Source of the DNA: Hemicordylus capensis
Taxonomy: Eukaryota > Chordata > Lepidosauria > Squamata > Cordylidae
DNA: 64,000 bases
Assembly: GCF_027244095.1 (NCBI RefSeq)
Contig: NC_069669.1
Location: 9,264,501-9,328,500, forward strand
Direction of reading: 5' to 3'
Position numbers and translations under genes: made by a program
Shown: piece after piece, positions 24,232 through 35,800 of the stretch
Layout of the letters: the number at the start of each line of letters is the position of its first letter
Position numbering within the stretch: the stretch's first letter is position 1
The notes under the pieces: model-generated
What the model was told of the DNA's origin: nothing
The model's input: only the letters and a program-made list of their open reading frames with translations
Databases searched by the model: none

Positions 24232-27200
24232 GCGGGGGTGTGTGCAGGTCATCTCCCCTGAGCTCGCTCGCTCTCTCTCTCTCTCCCCTGAGCTCTCTCC
24301 CCTCACCCCAGCCTTTCCTGCCACATGGTCTTAGACAACGACAACAACAAATATTTATATACTGCTTTTCAGCAAATGTTTCCAAAGCGGTTTACATAGA
24401 GAAACAACAAATAAATAAGATGGCCCTCTGTCCCCAAAGGGCTCACAATCTAAAAAGAGATATAAGACACACACCAGCAACAGTCACTGGAGGTCCTGTG
24501 CTGGGGGTGAAGAGGGCCAGTGACTCTCCCCCTGCTCAATAAAGAGAATCCCCACATTTAAAAGGTGCCTCTTTACCCAGTTAACAGGGACTACAGACAG
24601 GAAGAGGAAACTAGCCTGGAACACAGACTGGAAGGTTGGGCCTAATAATAATATTTTAAAAGACCACATTTTTCTAGTGGAGTCTGGCCCATGTCCTGAA
24701 TAAGTTTGAAAATGCCAAGCAAGCTTCATTAATAGGCCAATAAGTTAGCACTGATTCCCTTTCCTCTGTAAGTATCAAATGTCTAGCAAAATCCTGGCTC
24801 CCCTAATGATGTTCTTTGCCCTCCCTTTGCTCCCCCCCCCCCAATGCTAGTTGTTCTAGAGTTGCTGGTCTCGTCTGCTTCCTCTTCCACTCCTTTTCAA
24901 GTCCCGCAAGCACAGGAGGCAACTCAGGCTGCCGCCACCCCCCCAATGATCTGCCACCTGAAGCCATCACCTCCACTTGCCTCATCGATGGGCCGCCCTG
25001 AGTGAAAGTCAAGAAGAGAGCAGCAGCATAAGGCAGGGGTTCCCAACCAGTGGCACTCCAGATGTTGCTGAACTACAACTCCCATCATCCCCACCTTCAA
25101 TTTCTTGTCATTCGTATTTGACTTGAGAAACATGAAATGCTTTAGCTCGTATGCAAGAGGCAGTGGCAGTGCAGGGGAAGATCTCATGGTCCCTGTGTTT
25201 TTCCTTTCACAGTGGTGCCTCTCTCAACATTTCTGCTAAAAATAATAAGTCATATTTCTCTTACGTTGAGCATGGGGAGAGCAATTAGCCCTATCCAGCC
25301 CCAGCACAGCATCCCTCCAGTGGCTGTTGCTGGTGTCTTATGTTTCATTTTTAGATTGTGAGCCCTTTGGGGGGGGGCCAGGGGACCACCCTGTTTATTT
25401 ATTTGAAACCACTTTGAGGGCTTTTCAGTTGAAAAGCAGTATAGTATATAAGTATTATTATTAATAATAATTCAGCAACATCTGGAGTACCACAGAAGTA
25501 CCCCTGCCATAAGGCCATTTTGGTTTTGGTTTGGTTAAAAAAATAATCAAAGGTTTTTGGAATGCTGTCGAGAGAGGCAGAGGGGAAAAAGGTTTCCCAG
25601 CAAACTAGCAGGACTCAAGCCTGAGTGGGAGGCTGGCCATTTGCCTTGGACCAGAGCCCCACTCCTTAACGCATTGTGTGCACAGGCAGCCTGCAGCTGC
25701 TTAGTGGCAAGGGAAGTGAAGAAGGAATTCTTCCCGTATGACTTTGGATGTTTCTCTCTAAAGAGGCCAAGCCAAAGATGCAGGACTAGTGTTCCCAGGG
25801 ATTCCCAGAGGTTGTCGACTACAATTCCCAGAATCCCCAGCTGCAACGGCTTTTGCTTGGGGATTCTGGGAGTTGTAGTCCACAACATCTGGGAATCCCT
25901 GTTAGAGGGGACTCTGGCGGGCACTAAATGGGTGTGGCTAGAAGAGGAGGGGCGGGGCTTTGAGACCAGCCAGACTGGCAAGAGGTTTTTGCCCCCAACT
26001 TAGAGCACTGCCATAGACATTTGAGGTGCGGACAGAGAGAGCTCAAAGCACATTAACGGTAAGAGTATGGAAGGAGAGGTGGTCTTGTGGTAGCAAGCAT
26101 GAATGGTCCCCTTTGCTGAGAATGATCCACCCTGGTTTGCATTTGAATGGGAGACCGCATGTGAGCACTGCAAGATATTCCTCTCAGGGGGTGGGGCCGC
26201 TCTGGGAAGAACCTCCACATGCTTACATGCAGAAGGTTCCAGGTTCCCTCCCTAGCAGCCCCAAGATAGGGCTGAGAGGGACTCCTGCCTGCAGCCTTGG
26301 AGAAGCTGCTGCCAGTCTGGGTAGACAATACTGAGCTCGATGGACCAAAGGTCTGACTCAGTATAGGGCAGCTTCTTATGTTCCTAACAGAGAAAGGGGT
26401 CTCAATGTTTTGTTTTGTTTTAAGAAAACAGCAAGTTGCAGGCTTTTTGTCCTTTCATTTCCCAAATCTGGCAGCTCGATCACAGGACTATTGACTTCAG
26501 AAAGTGCAACGCTGGACTGGGTGAGGAGGCGGAGTAGAGCAAGAGAAGGCGGAAAGGAAATCCAATCACACAGAGGACAGAGTCTGGGCAAACTACTGTT
26601 CTGGCTGAAAACACCACCACAAATATGAGTCGCCTCTCTAACCAATTTTGCCTCTCGCCCCAACGCTGCTCCAAGTTCTGCTTCCAATCAGCGATTTCTG
26701 ACCCAGCCCCACCACTACTTTGTGCAGAGGAGAAATTCTTTGGAATCTCACTCGCACCATGAGGCTGACAGGATGCCAAGGAGATTGGTCTGCACTGCAA
26801 CCTTTCGCTCCTTTGTATGGCAAATTAAGCTCAGCTTTTCCCGGCAGCCAGCCTTCAAGGTTTCGAATTATATAGAGAAGTGACTGCTTTGCAGAGGATC
26901 GTTTCATAGGAACATAAGATGCTGCCATATACTGAGTCAGACCATTGGTCTATCTAGCCCAGTATTGTCTTCACAGACCGGCAGCAGCTTCTCCAAGGTT
27001 GTAGGCAGGAATCTCTCTCAGCTTTATCTTGGAGATGCTGCCAGGGAGGGGACTTGGAACCTAGATGCTCTTCCCAGAGTGACGATACTGAGCTAGATAG
27101 CCCAATGGTCTGACTCAGTATATGGCAGCTTCCTATGTTCCTAAGGGCTGGCCATTTGACCTTGTAAATGAGCGACACAAATTAACTCCAGGGCTCTGCA

Positions 27201-27360
27201 CTTCTTGGCTGGGGAGCACCAAAAGTCAAGCCTCACCTCGGGTACCAAAACCCCCTGGGCTGGCCTCGGGGGAAAGAGACAAGCCATGCATCTTATTTAT
27301 TTGTTAGTTCTCTGTGTAAACCACCCTGAGCCATTTTTGGAAGGGTGGTATAGAAATTGA

Positions 27361-27412
<52 letters not shown>

Positions 27413-30400
27413 CAGGACCCGGGCGAGGGACAAGTGAGAGATGTCAGGACAACGCATGGATATTTGAAGGAGCTTCCCCTCAAGGCTGAACAAAAGGAAC
27501 TCATGAAAGACTATAGCATGGTCAAGCATGGTGGGAGGAAATCTGAGAAGAGAAATCTAAGAGGAGCATCAATAATAAAAGGGAAATCCAGGCAGGAGTG
27601 ACGTTCAGAGACACTCTCCTAGAACTGGAATGCCGGCACAACCTGAAAGGTAAGCGAGGCCTTTCCCAATAAGTGGGGATCCACAAATTTAGGTGTCACT
27701 CACTAGCCGGCTATTAACATTATCACCGCTAGTCCCCAAATTTCTCTCAGATCCTTTACTGGCACACAGGCAGAGGGCTTAGAAGGTGAGATGCAGGTCT
27801 TTTATCATTTGCACTGGGATGCAGAGAGGGTAAGAAACGGGGGAAGTCCTCTCCTCCTGCTCAGATCCCTGCGGTTTGTTACCTGCTCAAAAGTTGCAGC
27901 AGAAAGAAGACCTCTGGGGAGGAGATCTGTGTGGTGCTGGGTGTCATAGGAACATCGGAAGCAGCCTTCTACTGAGTCAGCTGTTTAATAATTTCATAGC
28001 TACCCTCTTTTCTAAGGACAGAAGCTTTATACTATTACAATAGAGCTTCATACTATTAGAGTAGGAATTTTAAAGAAATATAATTTTATGGTTCCATAAT
28101 TTGTTTTTATTATTTTGAATCATGCTCTACTTTCTATCTTATGCTGGTCTTGGACTGTAATAATGACGACTGATTGATTAGTCTACTGAGTCAGTCCCTC
28201 TAAGGCGTGCACACATACGCACACTCACAAGTTTTGGGTTGTCCACTCTGCTAATTTTAGATCCCACTCAGGTTGAATCAGGAAGATTCCACTCTGAATG
28301 CACGTGTGCACATACTGCCTTGATACTGCCACCCAGAACAAAATTCATTCCACACACAGATGAAAAAAAAAAAATTAGAGAGAATATGGAGTCAGACCAT
28401 TGGTCCATCTAGCTCACTACTGTCTTCACAGACTGGCAGCGGCTTCTCCAAGGCTGCAGGCAAGAGTCTATCTCAGACCTATCTTGGAGATGCTGCCAGG
28501 GAGGGAACTTGAAACCTTCTCATGCTCTTCCCTGAGCGGCTCCATCCCCTAAGGGGAATCTCTTACAGTGCTCACACTTCTAGTCTCCCATTCATTTATA
28601 ACCAGGGCAGACCCTGCTTAGCTAAGGGGACAAGTCATGCTTGTGACCACAAGACCAGCTTGGAACCTAGATGCTCTTCCCAGAGCGGCTCCATTCCCCA
28701 AGAAGAATATCTTCCAGTGCTCACACATGTAGTCTCCCATTCAAATGCAAACCAGAGCAGACCCTACTTAGCAAAGTGGACAATTCATGCTTGCTACCAT
28801 AGGACCAGCTTGCCAGAGGGCTGCGGGCACTCACCACTGGCAAGCGGATTTGTAGATGCCTGCGTACAAATAGGAAAAGTTACCGGGGATATGCGAGTAA
28901 CACCTTGAGCACTTCCAACAAGCCATATATCGAGTATTCTTAATTGCAACCAGTATCTGCCAACGTATCTGGAGCTACCCATCCACACAAGGCTTGAAGC
29001 AGAGAGTCTCCGACATCTTGCCTTCAAGACTCTACTGGATTACTCTAGCTTTGTGATATCACATCACTCCACACACACATTCTCTTAGCAGTCTCGCTCA
29101 AAACTCTGCTTCCGACTTGCAAGCAAACCACCGATTGAGACACCTCTAAGAGAGCCAATCGCCAGGGATTACGGGAGTTGTAGGCCAACATCTGCAGGAG
29201 GGCCAAAGTTGCTCAGCCCTGCTCTAACCACTACACCACCATGGCTCCATTGTGAACACTGCAGAGTTGGTCACTAAAATCTGTCTTGGGCTTTCTCTGC
29301 CTTCAGACTTTAGGAGGGTTTCAGTCTATTGCCTTGAGAGGAAGTTCGAATAGCCCACCATGAGCCGTGCCCACAAATGAGCCAGCGTGGTGTAGTGGTT
29401 AGAGTGCTGGACTAGCACTGGGGAGACCTGAGTTCAAATCCCCATTCGGCCATGATACCTGCTGGGTGACTCTGGGCCAGTCACTTCTCTCTCAGCCTAA
29501 CCTACTTCACAGGGTTGTTGTTAGGAGAAACCCAACTATATAGTACACTGCTCTGGGGGCTCCTTGGAGGAAGAGCAGGATATACATGTAAAAGATAATA
29601 ATTGACTGTTGGCAAATTCACAGTTGATGAGCAATTGAAGTCAATGGGAAACAGGGGGTTAGGGGAACTGCGGTCATGAAAAGGCCAAGAAATCAAAGAA
29701 AAGATACCCCCAAAATGCCAAAAATCACCTGGAATCCCTTAAAATCACCAAGAATAAGCAAGAGGAGTGAGCAAATTGAACCTCTGGAAACTTGTGGAAA
29801 CCCCCCCCCAATTGCTTAAAGGCACTTTTGAACCCCCCAAAACACCCAGACCACAAGGAGTGGACAGGGTCAGCAAAAGGAATGAGCAGATTGAAACTCT
29901 GAAGCCCACCCCACCAAAAAAATCACTAAAAACAATTCTTGCCAAACTGCAGGTTGGGGAGAACAGTCACAATTCCCAGTCACAGATACTCAAAACCGCG
30001 GTTAGCAAGGGATGATTGTACATACCATGCAGAGACACACACACCCCACTTAGTACATGAACCGGATGGGGCGCTTGGTGCCATGGGGGGAACGCACACT
30101 GAGTTATTTTTTGACAAGGTCTGCACCCCTAGAGGCAAGAGCATTTTAAGACTTTCAGCTTGCTGGGTGTTCTCTGCAAACTGAGCAAAGAAGCACCTTT
30201 TTAACATGGTGATTATCTTCATTTAGCAGGGGGAGAGCAACTGGCCCTTTCCGTCCCCAGCACAGCATCCCTCCAGTGGCTGTTGCTGGTGTCTATCTTA
30301 CGTTTATTTTTTAGATTGTGAGCCCTTTTGTTTGTGTGATGTAAACCGCTTTGGGAGCTTCTGTTGAAAAGTAGTATATAAATATTCATCGTATTCATAT

Positions 30401-32781
30401 ACTCACGCTTTTCTTGTCCTGAATATTGAGCCTACCGTGGGCAAGTCTGCAAGAGTGTTTGAAAAGCTTGCAGACCAAACAAACAAACCCCTACTCTAAA
30501 ATTTCATCATTGTTGTCAGAGGAATGGGAATTGGCAGGAATGCCCTCCAAAGATTACTCCATGGAGAGAGCACGATAATTTATTCGTTGTTACCCTAACC
30601 CTTACAGTCTCTAAGCCTACCTCTGTGCAAAAATAAAGAAGGGGCAATAACACTCTGAAAGTTGGCTGTGCCACAATGCTATTGCCACTTTTCCATCTCT
30701 AGGGGGAAGATGTTGGCAAAATTCACTGTGAACATTTGTTCCCCGAGAAGAGACAGATAAGCAACATTTGTGGGCATGGCTCATGGTGGACTATTCGAAC
30801 TTCCGCTCAAGGCAAGAGACTGAGACACACACCCCAAAAAATCTGAAGGCAGATTTTAGTGACCAACTCTGCAGTATTCACAATGGAGCCATGGTGGTGT
30901 AGTGGTTAGAGCACGGCTAAGCAACTTTGGCCCTCCTGCAGATGTTGGCCTACAACTCCCATAATCCCATAATCCCTGGCGATTGGCCACTGTGGCTGGG
31001 GATTATGTGAGTTGCAGTTCAAAAACAGCTGGGGGGGCCTAAGTTGAGCAGGCCTAGGTTAGAGTGTTGGATTAGGACCAGGAAGACCCGAGTTCAAATC
31101 CCCATTCAGCCATGGGTGACTCTGGGCCAGTCATGTGTCTCTTGGCCTATCCTACCTCACAGGGTTGTTGTGAGGATAAACTTAACCATGTCTGGGCTCC
31201 TTGGAGGAAGAGTGGGATATAAATGTAAAAACAAAATTTAAAAAATACAATAAAACTGAGTGAAGCTACACACCTCACAGAAACACACACCCTACAGAAG
31301 AATCTGGCTAATCCACCACATAGCTTTAGAGTAGCGTCAGTAGCAACACAAGACAGAATTCTTTCCTCCGGCTTCCTCGTTCGCCCTAGTTTTCCCCGCA
31401 ACTGAGATCACATCATGCACCACAGCAAATGTGACCTACAAGGAGGTTCTAAGAAAGTTAAACTCACCCAGACAGTACAGAAGTTCAGTGGAGTTCTTAT
31501 GCCAGCGAAAACACAAGACGATATCAGCTATCAATGGTTACGTTGGACACTGACTTATACAGAGGCAAGCCACTGATCCATTTTGGTCAGTATTAAGTGA
31601 GGAGAGCTGGTCTTGTGTTATCAAGCATGATTAGTCCCCTTAGCTAAGCAGGGTCCACCCTGGTTTGCATTTGAATGGGAGACTCCATGTGTGAGCACTG
31701 TAAGATATTCCCCTTAGGGGATGGGGCCGCTCTGGGAAGAGCATCTAAGTTCCAAGTTTCCTCCCTGGCCGCATCTCCAAGCTAGGGCTGAGAGAGACTC
31801 CTGCCTGCAACCTTGGAGAAGCCGCTGCCAGTCTGTGCAGACAATACTGAGCTAAACGGACCAAGGGTCTGACTCAGTAGAAAGCATCTTCCTATGTTCC
31901 AAATCTGGAAGGAAATGGCTTCCGATTTCTGTGTAGTGGGCCGCTGGACTCCAATTCAGTAGGTAGGCTCCACACAGAAGCAACACATGAAGAGTGGGGC
32001 TTTCCGGGTGCAAGTTCACCCCACTCCCTAGGAGTGATGGCCTAGGGAAACTGGTAGCATCACAAGATCAGGAGATATATTCCTCCCCACACTATACCAC
32101 TCCAAGAAATACAAAACCCCACTAAAAGACTGCTGGAAAATGTGCCAGAGGCAGAATATTTTATATATGAACAGAAAAGCCCTGCTGGATCAGGCCCAAG
32201 GCCCATCTAGTCCAGTTCACTTGAGTTGAGTGTGTTAACGTAGGCAGAGGGGCTCTCATTCTGAAAAGGGGAGCTCGGCCGGGGGGGGGCTCTCTTTCCC
32301 TCCAGATCTGTCTTGCTCAGGTGACAGGTTTGGGGCTCCCCAGACGCTTCCCAACCAGATGACTCTGGGAAGCCCACAGGCAGGAGCTGAGGAATTCCTG
32401 CTGTTGCTCCCTGCACCTGGGATCGAGAGGCTTCTTGCTTCTGAAGCTGGAGGTGGCCTCTAGCCCTCAGACGAGTAGCCGTTGATAGCCCGGTCCTGCA
32501 TGAGTTTGCCTAAGCCCCTCTTCAAGCCGAGAAAGGGCATCCGCACATCCCACACACCATCAAGTGCAAAGCAGGGTTGCTGGAGTGTCGTTTTCAGGGC
32601 TTGCTTGTGGTTTCACAACTCAGTCCAGAACACACACAGTCAAGTATTGCCTGTGACCTTAGCACATCCTGGCACATGGGCGTTCATCCACACAGCTAGT
32701 GTTCAAGGGGATGAATTTGTTTCAGTTCTGCACGTGGAAATAGGTAGGGAACTCCTGAATGCAAGAGAATGGTTATGGCAT

Positions 32782-32857
<76 letters not shown>

Positions 32858-35800
32858 GTGTCTACACTAAACTAAGAAGCACCCAAAGTGATGCCCCAGA
32901 AATAAGATGCTGCCACAGAGTGTCAGACCGTCAGTCCATCTTGTTCAGTATTATCTACACAGACTGGCAGCAGCTCTCCAAAGTTTCAGGCAGGGGTCTT
33001 TCCCCCTCCTACCTGGAGATGCTGCCAGGGATTGAACTGGGGGACCTTCTGCACATCAAGCTGCCTTCTGCCGAGTCAGACCATTGGTCCATCAGGCTTG
33101 GTTATGTCTACACTGACTGGCAGCAGCAGCCCAAGATTTCAGGCAAGGGTCTTTCCCTCTCCTAGCTACCTGGAGATGCCGAGGATTGAACAGGGGACCT
33201 TCTGCATGGAAAGCCAATACTCTGCCACAGTCCCTCCCTGGTAAAGGACAGCACTGGCCCAAGGCTACACCACAGAGCAGGGTGTAGGGCTGGGCCCTGA
33301 GAAGCAGCAGTCAAGAGCTTTGCAATTCTAGCAACTCAGCACACTTGCAGCAGATCCGAATGAACACAACCGCAAATCGGACACAACTAAATATACACAC
33401 CAAGTTGCCTCTGCTTAGCTTTTTAAAAAATTATTAAACACTGTCTCATGCACACAACTGGAAGCCTAACCTTGCCAGGGGGGCGGGGGGAAAGCCTGCA
33501 AGGAAGGGCAAATTTCGCTCAGCCCCATCTGGGCCATCATGAGTAATACATCACAGCTGCAGAAGGTAGAGAATGATGAATGAAGCAGAGAACTGGGGAG
33601 AGATGGGCATCAACACTGACCAGATGCCACCATCTTGCCATCACAGTCTCACACCTAGTGTGTGTAGCCGCTGCAACAGGTCATGAAGTTAAAACCCTCC
33701 AAAAGCACATTCAGATGTAGTCCCAGTTTATACAGGCAGCAAAATCAAGATATAGAGCCTGTCCTGGGCTGTGCCGTTTGAGATGGAGAGAGGCTTACGG
33801 ACATAAGAACAGCCCTGCTGGATCAGGCCCAAAGCGGCCCATCTAGTCCAGCATCCCATTTCACACAGTGGCCCACCAGATGCCCCTGGGAAGAGGTGAG
33901 GGCATGCCCTCTCTCTCCTGCTGTTGCTCCTCTGCAACTGGGATTGAGAGGCATCAAGCCTCGGAGACTGGAGGTGGCCCACAGCCACCAAACTAGTAGC
34001 CATGGATTTGTCCTCCATGGATTTCTCTAAGCCCCTTTTAAAACCATCCAAACTAGTAGCCACCACTACCTCCCACGGCAAAGAATCCTATAGATTGTTT
34101 AAGCACTTCCCTTTTAGACAGAAAGAGAAAAGCAAACCCCAAAGGCCTTGCATGCAGAAAGCTAGCACACAAGGGAGAAAGGCTAGCTCCAGAAAGCTAT
34201 TTTTCTAGGTGCGTGGAGCAGGTTCATGAGATAGCGATCAAACATGCAAACTCCACCTTGCATCCTGAAAGGGTGCAGTTTCTCCCCCACCGCCCACAAA
34301 TCACTGCCACTGACTTTATTTGCATATATTAACCAGGCCTTAGGTTATACATTTGCTTGTAAGTAGACCTCAGAGGCTGTAGCTTCCTTGTGAACACAAA
34401 CAGGACTGTGAACCAGAAGAAGAATCGTCTGAACAGGGAATACCATCAGCAAAAGCTCCTCGGAACAGGTTCCTAGCCCAAAATTCACTTCCCAACACTT
34501 TAAAAATGCCAGCACAGTAGCTAGAGTGTGTTGGACTAGGACCAGGAGACCCGAGTTCAAATCTCCATTCAGCCATGGACCTCACTGGATGATCTGAGCC
34601 AGTCACTTATCTTTCAGCCTAACCTACCTCACAGGGTTGTTGTGAGGATAAACACCATTATGCCCACCACTCTGGAGTCCTCAGCGGAAGAGCAGGATAA
34701 AAATGTAAAGACACGCCGATAGAAAGCACCTGCAAGCCGATAAATTGCAGAAGCAGCTAGGAGAGGAATAGAGAATCATTCAAAGGCAGAAGAACAAAAC
34801 CACAAGAGGCTGATTAATTGCATAGAAGGTAAGAGAAGCCAGCAGCCTCCGACTCACATAGGCAAACTAACCTTACCTGTTCTGCTCCATAGACGGTGGC
34901 AAACTGGATGAACTCCTCTATCCGGACAAAGCCATCGCCATCGCGGTCCAGGGCATCAAAGACGGCCCGGAGGCGAGGAGAACCTTCTGGAGAGGGTGGG
35001 GATTCCTCCTCGACCACCACCAGATGCTCGGCCTCCCCGAACTCCACGCGAGGACTGAGATCACTGGCTGGGTGGAAGGCAGGGAAGAGGTCCACGCCGG
35101 TACGCCCCGGGGGCCCCCCCACAGCCAGGCGGCCGTCTGAGGGCCTCGCCAAGGAGTCCCCCTGGGGGCCAGAACCATCCCTGTCTTTAGTCCAAGGGGC
35201 GTCGAAGAGGAGCCCGTTGGTCTCCTCTTGAGAAGGCTCCATGCCGAAGAGCAGGTGCCTTTCTGCGGCCAGCGCCTCCCGAGTCTCTGCGTCGCCGGCT
35301 TCCTCGGGGATCTCCTCCACTGCAGCCAATTGTAAATCCCGCAGGGCCAGGCCCCCGGTCGGGTCTAGGGGGTCCCCTCGCGCCTCTTCCTCTGCTCCTG
35401 CGCTCCGCTCCACGGCCATCCCGTCCCGCACCGGATCCAGCCTCAAATCCCAGCCCTCCCCGGGGCAATCGGGCAGATCCCCTGCACCTGAGTGGCTCTC
35501 CTCGCTGCTGATTGGCCCACTGGGCTGCGGGTCCACCACGAGGCCCAGCTCCCGGCGGCGGGTCAGCTCCTCCGGGGCGAGGAAGGGCTGCGGCGGCGGG
35601 TCTCCCTCGGCGAGGTGGATCCCGTTCAGGACCGGCTCCGGGGCCAGCGGCGCTTTCTCGCCGGCGCCGCCGCGCAGGATCAAGGGGGCGCCCCCGGCGG
35701 GGCTTTCCCGCGCCAGCAGCACCAAGTCCGTGTTCGCCAAAGGTCCTCTCTGGGGGTCCAGGAGGAGGAACGTCCCCGCCAGGTGCCCCAGCGCCAACCG

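Larger units (their letters stand above)
3899..34876 (-). other. RAB11FIP3: RAB11FIP3 intron 1
   Basis: 30,978 bases between a GTAAGG donor and a TTTGCAG acceptor. It is filled with the mobile elements listed individually. No further exon with splice sites and recognisable coding was found on either strand. Confidence 0.85.
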
